Shown here: one piece after another, positions 50,257 to 58,591 of the stretch
Layout: each line of letters starts with the position of its first letter
Position numbering within the stretch: the first letter of the stretch is position 1
NCBI RefSeq assembly: GCF_001552675.1
Contig: NZ_BCRQ01000003.1
Location: forward strand, 1 to 64,000
Length of the DNA: 64,000 nt
Reading direction: 5' to 3'
Source: Alicyclobacillus sendaiensis NBRC 100866
Lineage (GTDB): Bacteria > Bacillota > Bacilli > Alicyclobacillales > Alicyclobacillaceae
The notes under the pieces: model-generated
The model's database searches: none
What the model was told of the DNA's origin: nothing
Seen by the model: the letters and a program-made list of their open reading frames with translations, nothing else
Translations under genes and position numbers: made by a program

Positions 50257-52457
50257 GCCCCGTCACCCTCCCCGATTTGCTTGAGATGAAGCCAGACCGC
50301 TTGCCCGTCGCCCACCTGGCGCGGGACGATGAGGCCGTGGTGCATCAGCGCGTCGCCGCGGAAGCTTTCGCCAAGCGCCTCGCAGACATAGCGCGCCTCA
50401 GGCCGCAACCCGCGCAGGACGAGGCGCGCAGCCGGCTCCATGGGATCCGGATACGTGCAGAAGTAGGCGACGAGGGCCTCGCTGCCGTCCTCGGCCGCAA
50501 ACATCCAGGCCGCCTCCGGCCCGTCAAACGGCGAGAGCAGCCGGTGAAAGTCGCCGAACTGCACAAGCTTCCGAACCTCCTTGTACCGCTCCACCGCCTG
50601 ACGCGCCTCGCGCCGCTCGTCGTCCGAGAGCCGGCGCGGATCAAGCTCAAAGCCGAAATTGCCACACATCGCGACGCCCGCGCGCAGGGCGAACGGCGTG
50701 ACGCGGCCCATCTGGTGATTCGGCACGGCGGACACGTGCGCGCCCATCGCGATGGGCGGATAGACGAGACTGGTGCCGTGCTGGATCTTGAGGCGGGAGA
50801 CAGCATCCGTGTTGTCGCTCGTCCAGGTCTGCGGCATGTAGTGGAGCATGCCGAGATCGAACCGGCCCCCGCCCGAGGCGCAGTTTTCGAAGAGCACGTG
50901 CGGGAACCGGCGGGTGAGCGCCTCGAGGACCTCGTACAGCCCGAGCACGTAGCGGTGCGCGACCTCGCGCTGGCGCTCGGGCGGAAGCGCGGCCGATCCG
51001 ACCTCTGTCATCGGCCGGTTCATGTCCCACTTGACGTAATCGACGGCCCCTTCTTGAATCACGCGGGACACGGCGTCCACCACGAAGGCGCGCACGTCCT
51101 CGCGCGTGAGATCGAGCATCAGCTGATGCCTTCGCTCCGATCTCGGCCGATCCGCCACGTGCAGACACCAGTCCGGGTGCTCGCGGTACAGCTCGCTCTT
51201 CGGCGACACCATCTCCGGCTCCATCCAGATGCCGAAGCGAAGCCCAAGCGCGTGAATGCGATCCGCCAGCCGACGAAGACCGCCCGGCAGCTTGCGCGGG
51301 TGCGGCCACCAGTCGCCGAGCGACGTGGTGTCATCGTCGCGCTGGCCGAACCAGCCGTCGTCGAGCACGAACAGCTCCACGCCGAGATCGCGCGCCTGCT
51401 CTGCGATCTCGACGAGATCGCCCTCGTCAAACTGGAAATACGTCGCTTCCCAGCTGTTGAGGAGCACGGGGCGAACGGCGTCGCGATGCGTCCCTCGGCA
51501 CAACCGCTTTCGTATGGCGCGGTGAAACGTGCGCGACATGGCGCCGAAACCCTCGTCCGAGTAGACGAGCGCGGCCTCGGGCGCGACGAACCGCTCGCCG
51601 GGCTCGAGGCGCCAGGAGAAGTCGGCGGGATGAATGCCGATTTGCGCCCGCACGCTCTGCCGCATCGGCTCCATCTCGCACGCGCCGAGAAAATTGCCGC
51701 TGTACACGAGGGCGAACGCGCGAACCTCGCCGCTCGATTCGCTCGCACCGGGCGCCGCCAGGGCGAAGAAGGGATTGTGCTTGTGCCCGCTTAAGCCGGC
51801 GCGGCTCATGATCTCGTGCCGCCCGGGTGACACCGGCGTCCGCTCGATGAACCGCTCCCGGATCCAGGCGCCGGACAGTTGGACGAAATCCGCGTGCTTG
51901 AGGTCGAGATCGACCGACGCGGAAAGCGCCCGGCGCAGGACGAGCACCTCTGCCCCGGCGTTCTCGAAGCGCGCGTGCCGGCAGAGGAGATCGAAGTCGC
52001 GGTAGACGGTGTAGGAGAGGATGACGCGCAGCGAGATGGCGGGATCGACCAAGGAAATCTCGAGCGTGTCGGCTTCGAAATCGGATTCGACGTAAAACGA
52101 GGGCAGGCCCGGAAGGGGCGGCTTGCCAGGCAGGATCCGGTGCGACTCGTACACGAGCTGGGACGCATGGCTGCCCGAAGGCTGCAGGACCTCGTAGGCG
52201 GGATCGCGGTGATCACCCGTCCCATACGCGGGGTACTCGAGCCGAAGCGAGCCGACGTCGGCGGCGCGCATGTGCGCCGGACGCGCGTCGAGCCGCTCGC
52301 TCGCGCGGGCGAGGCGGAGCAGATCCAAGGCGTCGTTGAGCCTTGCGCCCCAGTAGAGGTGTTCCAGGAGTCCGTCCTGACGGACGCGCATGGCGTAGCT
52401 CGATCTCGGCGTCGTCAGGTGAAACAGGCGCTCATTCGCGTCAAAGAGGATGGGCAT
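50253..52457 (-). CDS. GH36 alpha-galactosidase
   Basis: Alpha-galactosidase of 734 residues, the normal size for tetrameric GH36 enzymes. An N-terminal beta-supersandwich precedes a TIM barrel. The nucleophile is the Asp of VKWDMNRP (about residue 475) and the acid/base is in WTSDNTDA (about 547); FENCASGGGRFDLGM lies between. No signal peptide is seen, so it should cleave raffinose-type sugars, melibiose or galactosyl-manno-oligosaccharides inside the cell. It heads a three-gene overlapping set 85 bases after the epimerase gene, and could work with the nearby mannanase on galactomannan fragments. Confidence 0.92.
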   Translation of the reverse strand: MPILFDANERLFHLTTPRSSYAMRVRQDGLLEHLYWGARLNDALDLLRLARASERLDARPAHMRAADVGSLRLEYPAYGTGDHRDPAYEVLQPSGSHASQLVYESHRILPGKPPLPGLPSFYVESDFEADTLEISLVDPAISLRVILSYTVYRDFDLLCRHARFENAGAEVLVLRRALSASVDLDLKHADFVQLSGAWIRERFIERTPVSPGRHEIMSRAGLSGHKHNPFFALAAPGASESSGEVRAFALVYSGNFLGACEMEPMRQSVRAQIGIHPADFSWRLEPGERFVAPEAALVYSDEGFGAMSRTFHRAIRKRLCRGTHRDAVRPVLLNSWEATYFQFDEGDLVEIAEQARDLGVELFVLDDGWFGQRDDDTTSLGDWWPHPRKLPGGLRRLADRIHALGLRFGIWMEPEMVSPKSELYREHPDWCLHVADRPRSERRHQLMLDLTREDVRAFVVDAVSRVIQEGAVDYVKWDMNRPMTEVGSAALPPERQREVAHRYVLGLYEVLEALTRRFPHVLFENCASGGGRFDLGMLHYMPQTWTSDNTDAVSRLKIQHGTSLVYPPIAMGAHVSAVPNHQMGRVTPFALRAGVAMCGNFGFELDPRRLSDDERREARQAVERYKEVRKLVQFGDFHRLLSPFDGPEAAWMFAAEDGSEALVAYFCTYPDPMEPAARLVLRGLRPEARYVCEALGESFRGDALMHHGLIVPRQVGDGQAVWLHLKQIGEGDGA

Positions 52458-52541
52458 CGAAGGTCTTCCTTTCCACGTCGAAACAGCCTAGCCCTGTGGG
52501 CATGCCGTGGGGCGCATGCTTGCGGTGGGCGGGATGGCCCC

Positions 52542-53390
52542 TCACAGCTTTGCGACCTCATCCCGCCAGTGGTAGATGGGTTGCCAGCCAAGCATCTCCT
52601 TCGCCTTGCGGTTGGCGAGGAGGGTCTCGTAGCCGTTTGGATTTACGCGAATGTCGGTGACCTCGGGGTAGCACGCCGCGAGCAGTTCGCCGTTCGTCAA
52701 ATCCATGCTGGTCCAATCGGCGGCGATGTTGAGCTTGACGCATCCGAGGCCGTCCTTCTCCACGGCCAGCCGGTACGCCACCGCCGCGTCGCGCGCATCG
52801 ATGTACGACCAGAGGATATTCTTGCGCACCTCCGGCTTTTTGATGAAGTCAGGAAAGTTTCTGTACATCTCTGGCGCAATGACGTTGCCGAGCCGGAACG
52901 ACACAATCTGCATGCCGTAGCGCCGGTGGAGCGTCTCCGCGGTCAGCTCGTTGACCACCTTCGACAGGCCATAGGCGTCCTGTGGGAGCTGAGGATGCTC
53001 CTCGTCGACAGGCACGTACTTCGGCGCAAACGGATGTTTGGCGAACACGAGTCCATACGAAGATTCACTGGACGTGATGACGGCCTTCCGAATGCCGAGC
53101 GATCCCGCCGCCTCGAGCACGTTGTACGTCGACACGGTGTTGAGGGCGAACGTGGCCGCATCCGTGCGGATGCCGACGCGCGGCAGTGCGGCGAGGTGGA
53201 CCAAGGCGTCGGCGCCCTGAAGGACCTGATAACAATCGCCAAGGTCCGTGAGGTCGGCGAGGAGCGTGGGGCACAGCTCCTCTGCGGGCGGGCGCGTATC
53301 GACGTTCAACACGTCGTAGCCCGCGCTCAAAAACTCGCGAATGACCCATGGGCCGAGCAGGCCGCTTCCTCCGGTGATGACCACGCGCAT
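52542..53390 (-). CDS. NAD-dependent epimerase/dehydratase
   Basis: Extended short-chain dehydrogenase of 282 residues. The Rossmann motif GGSGLLG is at 7-13 and the catalytic YxxxK appears as DAYGLSKVVNEL (about 146). Serine residues in ITSSESSYG complete the triad. GGAGGT with an 8-base spacer fixes the ATG at 53390. It resembles UDP-glucose 4-epimerase relatives but is shorter than GalE (about 330), so a different sugar or uronate dehydrogenase activity is possible. It is first in the alpha-galactosidase operon. Confidence 0.85.
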   Translation of the reverse strand: MRVVITGGSGLLGPWVIREFLSAGYDVLNVDTRPPAEELCPTLLADLTDLGDCYQVLQGADALVHLAALPRVGIRTDAATFALNTVSTYNVLEAAGSLGIRKAVITSSESSYGLVFAKHPFAPKYVPVDEEHPQLPQDAYGLSKVVNELTAETLHRRYGMQIVSFRLGNVIAPEMYRNFPDFIKKPEVRKNILWSYIDARDAAVAYRLAVEKDGLGCVKLNIAADWTSMDLTNGELLAACYPEVTDIRVNPNGYETLLANRKAKEMLGWQPIYHWRDEVAKL

Positions 53391-53546
53391 GGGGACATAC
53401 CTCCTGTTCACGACTGAAATGCCATCATGTCTGCAAAGCGAATGACAACGCCTTCATTGTACACCAAGTGTGGACGCGCGGACGCGCATGAAACGCCCAA
53501 TCGAGGAGAGGATGTGTTCAAGAGCGTGCGGAAGGAGTGCGATGGG

Positions 53547-54011
53547 ATGGACGCGTTTCACCGTGAGATGACGCGCATCCGCGAGCGCGGGGACGAGACA
53601 AACGTCAAGACGCACGTCGTGATGAGCGACACCGAATGCAAAGAAGAGGCCGTTCGGCTGTTCAACGACATCGCCAAGGCCATTCACGAAGGCGATTCCG
53701 CCCTCGAGGCGAAGGTCGTGACCACCGAGTCTGTCGAGCTCGTGGTGGCCTTTCTCAACTCGCACTTCTACAGCCCGCGCTTCAAAGTGGTGGCGAAATA
53801 CAAGAACGGGGTGTTCGACGTTCGAGCGAAGGACGACTTTTGGACGCAGGCCCCAGATGAAAACGGCCTCTGGGCCGATTGGCGGGACGAGGAGAAGCTC
53901 TACCACGGCGAGTTTTCCGAGCCCAAGATGCGAACCGCCGTCGAGAACGCTTTTCTGGGCTGGTATCAGCGCATGAAGGATAATGGAAACGCCGGCCTCG
54001 CTCCGCTGTGA
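53547..54011 (+). CDS. Conserved-looking hypothetical protein
   Basis: Soluble protein of 154 residues, not recognised. It contains EEAVRLFNDIAKAIHEGDSA, LVVAFLNSHFYSPRFKVVAKY and a tail rich in Trp, Glu and Lys (DFWTQAPDENGLWADWRDEE). No membrane segment or catalytic motif stands out. AAGGAG with a 9-base spacer favours the ATG at 53547; upstream in-frame starts at 53427 and after would add Arg/Thr-rich residues that look non-coding. A hairpin overlaps its stop. It is divergent from the epimerase gene. Confidence 0.6.
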   Translation: MDAFHREMTRIRERGDETNVKTHVVMSDTECKEEAVRLFNDIAKAIHEGDSALEAKVVTTESVELVVAFLNSHFYSPRFKVVAKYKNGVFDVRAKDDFWTQAPDENGLWADWRDEEKLYHGEFSEPKMRTAVENAFLGWYQRMKDNGNAGLAPL

Positions 54012-54018
54012 GGCCGGC
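53991..54018. terminator. Hairpin overlapping the stop of the hypothetical gene
   Basis: GCCGGCCTC (53991-53999) and GAGGCCGGC (54010-54018) form a perfect 9-bp stem with a 10-base loop between convergent genes. The TGA stop lies in the right arm. No T-run follows. Confidence 0.55.
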
Positions 54019-54030
54019 CGGCGCGCCATG

Positions 54031-55242
54031 TCACCGGTGACCGCCAAACGCCCGTCTGTCCCGCGCGGAGGCGAGGGCGTGGCGCGGAACGCCCACCCAC
54101 GCGCCAAACGCGCGTGCGGCGTCGAGATCCCCGGCAAATGTCCGCTCGACGTGAATCTCGGTGATCAGGTACGACCACGTGGACTCCGCACCGCGGTTCA
54201 GGTTGGGCCCCTGCGGCGTCAGGCCGTCGCAGCAACTGCCGTCGGCCGGATCGGCCATGGGCACCCCTTTGTCGTTCTCACCGTAAAACCAGCGCTGGCA
54301 CTCGGCCACAAGCCGCCGATAAGCCGCGTCGCCCGTCGCCCGCCAGGCCGACTCGCACGCCACGGCGAGCCCCGCGATCTCGAGCGGCTGCTGGTCCCAC
54401 ACGGCTGTGAACCCGGGCGCCGCGAAGCCGCGGTTGCCGATGGGCCGAAGCCACCCCTCGGGCGCGCGCATGCGGGCGAGGAGTCCGTGCAGCGAGGTTT
54501 CCGCGACGTCTCTCCATCGGGCCTCGCCGGTGATCGCATAGGCCTCGAAGAGCGCCCACGGCATGACTGCGTTGTCGTACGTCATGCGCTCCTCAAACCA
54601 AGGCCAATCGGCGCGGGCGTGCACTTCGAACCTCGACACGAGATCGCGCGCACCGCGTTCCATGACGCCCGGCAGGCGCTGACGCACAAAGGCCCAGAAC
54701 TCGGGCGCCGCGCCTTCGGAAAGCTCCGCGGCCTCGGCGTGGCGCAACAGCCTTGCAGCTGCTGCCACCACGTGGGCGACGCCGCGCGTGTGCGTCAGGC
54801 CGAAAGCCGCCTCGAGTCCCCTGCGAAGCACTTGCGCGTAGGCCGTCAGGCGCGCCGGATCTCGCTCCTCGCACATCCCTGCCGCGAGCGCGTATACGGA
54901 GCGCCCCTGACAGTCGTCCGACGGCAACTCCAGCTCAAAGCGGCGATCATACGACACATTGTTGTGGAACCAGCCGTCTGGCTTCTGAACCCAGGCCAAG
55001 AACGCGAAGTAGATGTCGATGAGCCGCGCGAGATCGGCCGCCTCCGCCTCCAGGCCCCGCTCGCGGGCGTAGTGGAGCCACTCGTACGCGAGCCAGAGAG
55101 CCCGCGCGTTGTCGTCCGTGGAGTATCCTTCCTGGCGGCGAGGAATGCGGCCAATCGCGTGCTCAATGAGCCCTGTGTCGTCGGTCATCCTGCGCAGGTG
55201 ATCCAGGGAAACCGGCAGCCCATCAGTGTGCGATGACCGCAA
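54031..55242 (-). CDS. (alpha/alpha)6-barrel glycosidase-like protein
   Basis: Protein of about 403 residues with six-hairpin glycosidase character: DDTGLIEHAIGRIPRRQEG, then YSTDDNARALWLAYEW (about 40-55), NNVSYDRRFELELPSDDCQGR and YDNAVMPWALFEAY, with many acidic and aromatic residues facing a cleft. Proteins of this type are often paired or fused with a GT4 glycosyltransferase. It overlaps the GT4 gene end by 20 bases and starts at TTG 55242 (weak ribosome site); ATG 55188 is an alternative. It may trim or hold the glycan made by its partner. Activity is unknown. Confidence 0.68.
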   Translation of the reverse strand: MRSSHTDGLPVSLDHLRRMTDDTGLIEHAIGRIPRRQEGYSTDDNARALWLAYEWLHYARERGLEAEAADLARLIDIYFAFLAWVQKPDGWFHNNVSYDRRFELELPSDDCQGRSVYALAAGMCEERDPARLTAYAQVLRRGLEAAFGLTHTRGVAHVVAAAARLLRHAEAAELSEGAAPEFWAFVRQRLPGVMERGARDLVSRFEVHARADWPWFEERMTYDNAVMPWALFEAYAITGEARWRDVAETSLHGLLARMRAPEGWLRPIGNRGFAAPGFTAVWDQQPLEIAGLAVACESAWRATGDAAYRRLVAECQRWFYGENDKGVPMADPADGSCCDGLTPQGPNLNRGAESTWSYLITEIHVERTFAGDLDAARAFGAWVGVPRHALASARDRRAFGGHR

Positions 55243-56416
55243 ATCCCTTCACCCCCGATGCGCGACGGCGAGCCTGCAGGGCGACATCGTGGAACAACTG
55301 CCAATGGCGCTCGCCCACGCGCGGCCACGTCATGTCTGCGCCAATGGCCGAGATCCGCTCGGCGTACTTCGCGCGCTTCTCGGGATTCGTCAGGACCTCC
55401 ACGGCCCGCTCCGCCCACGCGCGCGTGTCCCCATACGGCACGAGCAGCTCCGGCACGTCCTTGAGCAGGTCGCGCGCGTACGCGTACGGCGTCGTCAGCA
55501 CGACCTGCCCCATGCCGACCGCGTAGGCCAACGTCCCGCTCGTGATCTGCTCCATATTCGGATACGGCGTCACGTAGAGATCCGCCGCCGTGATGAGATC
55601 CACGATGTCCGCCTCGGACATGTATCGGTTCAGCATGACGACGTGATCGTCGATGCCGAGCGCGTGAATCCGCCGAACCAGCGATTCGCGGTACGCCTCA
55701 CCTTCGCGCTTGACAATTTCTGGGTGAGTTTGGCCGGCAATGACATAGAGCGCGTTCGGAACCTCGCGCACGATGTCCGGCATCGCATCCAACATGAACT
55801 CAATGCCCTTGCTCGGACCCAAGAGCCCAAATGTGACGATCACGGCCCGGTCCTGCCAACCAAACCGCTTGCGCAACTCGGCGCGCGGCGTCACGGACCG
55901 CACCGGGGTCCCGTGAGGGAGATAATGGATTTTCGACGGCGAGATGCCGAATGCTTCGACGAGATACTCGATGGCCTGGCGATTCATCACGACGATGCGG
56001 TCGCTTCGCTCGGCAATTTCCTTCTGCACTTCTCGATACGGCGACATGGGCTTTCGAAATACGGTGTGAAATGTCGTCACGAGCGGTTTGTGAAGCGCGT
56101 CGATGAAGTCGAGGATGTACGCCCCTGCTTCGCCGCCAAAGATGCCGAACTCGTGCTGCAGCGAGACGACACCGATTCGGCTTTCGTTCACCCGCCGAGC
56201 GATGCGCGCGTAATCCCGGCGCTCGTCGCGGCGCAAAAACCAGTACGAGCGGTTGTAGTTCTTCACGTCCTCATCCGGGCCCAACATGGCGATGACCTGG
56301 TCGGCCGCGGACGATCCCGCCGCACGGCGAACGCTCTGGCGCAAATGGTGGGTGTATGTGGCAAGTCCGCATTTGCGGGGGACATAGGTGCTGACATATC
56401 CGATTTCCAACGTCAT
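55223..56416 (-). CDS. GT4-family glycosyltransferase
   Basis: GT-B glycosyltransferase of 397 residues. The N-terminal domain begins IGYVSTYVPRKCGLATYTHHL and has LQHEFGIFGGEAG (about 110-122); the C-terminal GT1 domain has TFGLLGPSKGIEFMLDA and the nucleotide-sugar motif region YPNMEQITSGTLAYAVGMG (about 295-313). It resembles mannosyl- or glucosyltransferases of the GT4 type, with donor unknown. GGAGGTGG lies before the ATG at 56416. It is first in a two-gene unit with the barrel protein and is preceded by a promoter carrying a CIRCE-like site, suggesting heat or stress control. Confidence 0.85.
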   Translation of the reverse strand: MTLEIGYVSTYVPRKCGLATYTHHLRQSVRRAAGSSAADQVIAMLGPDEDVKNYNRSYWFLRRDERRDYARIARRVNESRIGVVSLQHEFGIFGGEAGAYILDFIDALHKPLVTTFHTVFRKPMSPYREVQKEIAERSDRIVVMNRQAIEYLVEAFGISPSKIHYLPHGTPVRSVTPRAELRKRFGWQDRAVIVTFGLLGPSKGIEFMLDAMPDIVREVPNALYVIAGQTHPEIVKREGEAYRESLVRRIHALGIDDHVVMLNRYMSEADIVDLITAADLYVTPYPNMEQITSGTLAYAVGMGQVVLTTPYAYARDLLKDVPELLVPYGDTRAWAERAVEVLTNPEKRAKYAERISAIGADMTWPRVGERHWQLFHDVALQARRRASGVKGFAVIAH

Positions 56417-56581
56417 GCACGCGCCACCTCCTGTGTGCTGTCTGGCTCCAATTCGCGACGAATTCCGACAAGTGACTGTGCGCGAGTACCTGCGACTAGG
56501 ATGTGTAAAAGAAGCGCAGGGAGAGCAGATCACGGACACACCGCGGTGGAACGTCATGGAGTACGAGAGGGCAACACCCTG

Positions 56582-56608
56582 TTAGCACTCGTTGAAGTCG
56601 GCTGCTAA
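56582..56608 (-). promoter_or_regulatory. CIRCE-like operator before the GT4 gene
   Basis: TTAGCACTC-N9-GGCTGCTAA: the first arm is the perfect CIRCE arm and the second matches its complement at 7 of 9 bases. It begins 2 bases downstream of the -10 element, so it covers the transcription start. HrcA would be the cognate repressor. Confidence 0.6.
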
Positions 56609-56609
56609 T

Positions 56610-56638
56610 ATTGTAATCCCACTGACCACTTGTCGCAA
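56610..56638 (-). promoter_or_regulatory. Sigma-A promoter of the GT4 gene
   Basis: On the minus strand, -35 TTGCGA (56633-56638) and -10 TACAAT (56610-56615), 17 bases apart. The CIRCE-like element follows immediately. Confidence 0.6.
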
Positions 56639-56903
56639 CGCCGCTCCCACCCCCCACGTTTGCCGCATCATCGAGCCAGCCCGTACGCGGCTCGCCGCAC
56701 GGCGCATTCTGGCATACCCACTCCACGTTTTCAGCAGGGCCCAACCGCACATCGGTTTTCTCCCTACCTCTTCCTTCATTTTATCAGAATCCATAGGAAA
56801 TATCCACTAGAATTGCAGAACGGAGCGGCTCGCCGGCGCAAACCGCTCCATTCCGCGCCAAGAGAAGCATATAGATTCCATTCGACATCGCGCGGCTCAC
56901 CCG

Positions 56904-58586
56904 TCACGGCAGCGCGGCGCTCGCCGCCGCGCGCCCGGCGCGCGGAGCGTGGAACTGGACCTCGACGAGATCGCCAGGCGCGCCACGAATCACCCACTCC
57001 ACGTGCGCGCGCTGATGAACGGGAAGCCGCCACGCGCCGTGAAACCCATAGCCATCCAGGTGACAGAGCTCACACGGCGACGTGCCAGCCAGGACCTCCG
57101 ATGCCCCGTGCAGTTCGGCCCGGATGCCGCCGAGCGCGAGATCGCGCCCCTTCTTCGTGCTCGTCGTCGGCAAAAAGCCCGCGTTCGCCACCTCCGCGAC
57201 GACGCGGTACACGCCTTCCGCCACCGGTTCGACGGACAGGCCCGCCACCACCAGGCGCGCCGTCGAAAGCCCCAGCCTCGTGAGGAACCTGGCGACGCGA
57301 TCGCACTCTTCCTCAAGCAGAGCGGGCGGCGGATTCTGAACCACAAACTTCGGATCCATCCCGCCGATCTCGACGCGCCCGAAGTCGGGGTGGTCAAACG
57401 GCGTCCACGGCGTGTACGCCTCCGGAAACTCGCGAGCCACGTAGTCAATGACCTTGCGCTCGTCCTCCAGCCGCTCCTCCGCGGTGAGCGCAAGCATTTT
57501 GCGCATGCCGATCTCGCCATATCCTCGCGCTCCCGCCCGGCGGCGCAGATCCCAGAGCTCCACCGTGAAGCTCAGCACGCCCAGGTGGTCGTACATCCAG
57601 TCGTCCGCTGCACCGGGCATCAAAACCGTCTCGTGGCCGGTCGCGAACTTCTCGTAGTTGGAGCCCGAGAAGTATCCCGTCTCGCGCTCGCCCATCCGCG
57701 CGACCTCCGTGAAGAGCGCGCGATCGAGCGGAGACAAGACCGTGTCGTCGCCGGTCGACGGCTGGCGCAGGATGACGCCGCCCGACGTGTGCAGGGCCGC
57801 ATACGCCGCGATGTTCGGGTGCGCCTGGATAAAATCGGCGAGCGCGCGCAGCTCCGGCTCCGACAGCGGAAACGGCCCGGCCCCCGGCTGGCCGCTCTCC
57901 CCAGCCCAGCGGATGGGAAAGTTTCGGTTGAAATCCATGCCGTGCAGGCGCACCTCGTGCGCGGAGGACACCGCTGGCCGCGTTCCGCCCTGCGCTCGAC
58001 GCGCGATCCGGCCCTCCGGAAAGAGGTGGTAATACGCGCCCCCCACTTCACCCGGCTGCCGCGGCCGCATGAGGCGCGGGTCGATCTCGTCGACGGCGTA
58101 CGCCCCGTCCTCCGCAGGCACGCGCATCCACAGAATCCGCCCGTCCCCGTTGACATCATCTTCGACAAAGCCGTCTGGCGGCGATGTGTGCGGGTACAGG
58201 TGCGGGCTCGAGCGCAGCCTGACGGGTGTAGTGAGATACAGCTCCGCGCCGTCGACCGCGATGCGCGGGATGGCGTAGACGGTGCGCGTCCGCAGCAGCT
58301 CGCGCACGGCCGGATCGCTATCGCGGGCTTCCACCAAGCACTCAAGCCAATACACGACGGCGCTCGACGCACAGACCTCGCCGGCGTGAATGTTGCCGTC
58401 GACCAGGAGGGCCGGCTTGTCGAGGGGCGATCCCGTCGCCAGATCCGTCACCGTGACCGCGAGCAAATCTCGCCCCTCGCGGCTCTTCCCCATGATCTCC
58501 ACCCGCACGAGGTCCGGCGCCCGATCAGCGAGTTGGTGCAAGCGATGCACAAGTTGTGCGTAGGTCATGTAGGCCGCCGTCGGCAT
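56904..58586 (-). CDS. M14-family zinc carboxypeptidase
   Basis: Metallocarboxypeptidase of 560 residues. Zinc ligands are His67 and Glu70 in NIHAGE and a later His in AALHTSGG (about 260); the catalytic Glu is in FTVELWD (about 340). Large insertions (PDGFVEDDVNGDGRILWMRV) and a C-terminal beta-sandwich (about 450-560) are seen in D-type or long bacterial M14 members. No signal peptide is evident. AGGGGGTGA with a 5-base spacer sets the ATG at 58586, 5 bases downstream of prfC, so the pair may be co-transcribed. The substrate is unknown. Confidence 0.85.
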   Translation of the reverse strand: MPTAAYMTYAQLVHRLHQLADRAPDLVRVEIMGKSREGRDLLAVTVTDLATGSPLDKPALLVDGNIHAGEVCASSAVVYWLECLVEARDSDPAVRELLRTRTVYAIPRIAVDGAELYLTTPVRLRSSPHLYPHTSPPDGFVEDDVNGDGRILWMRVPAEDGAYAVDEIDPRLMRPRQPGEVGGAYYHLFPEGRIARRAQGGTRPAVSSAHEVRLHGMDFNRNFPIRWAGESGQPGAGPFPLSEPELRALADFIQAHPNIAAYAALHTSGGVILRQPSTGDDTVLSPLDRALFTEVARMGERETGYFSGSNYEKFATGHETVLMPGAADDWMYDHLGVLSFTVELWDLRRRAGARGYGEIGMRKMLALTAEERLEDERKVIDYVAREFPEAYTPWTPFDHPDFGRVEIGGMDPKFVVQNPPPALLEEECDRVARFLTRLGLSTARLVVAGLSVEPVAEGVYRVVAEVANAGFLPTTSTKKGRDLALGGIRAELHGASEVLAGTSPCELCHLDGYGFHGAWRLPVHQRAHVEWVIRGAPGDLVEVQFHAPRAGRAAASAALP

Positions 58587-58591
58587 GCGCC

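Larger units (their letters stand above)
56417..56903. other. 487-bp intergenic region with a leader and divergent-looking AT-rich part
   Basis: No convincing gene is present. The left part is the untranslated leader of the GT4 gene (about 185 bases), then the CIRCE-like element and promoter (56582-56638). The remainder is AT-rich around 56760-56815 and holds a GGAGCGG/CCGCTCC hairpin (56822-56849) about 55 bases after the carboxypeptidase gene, which could be its terminator. I see no tRNA or repeat. Confidence 0.5.
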
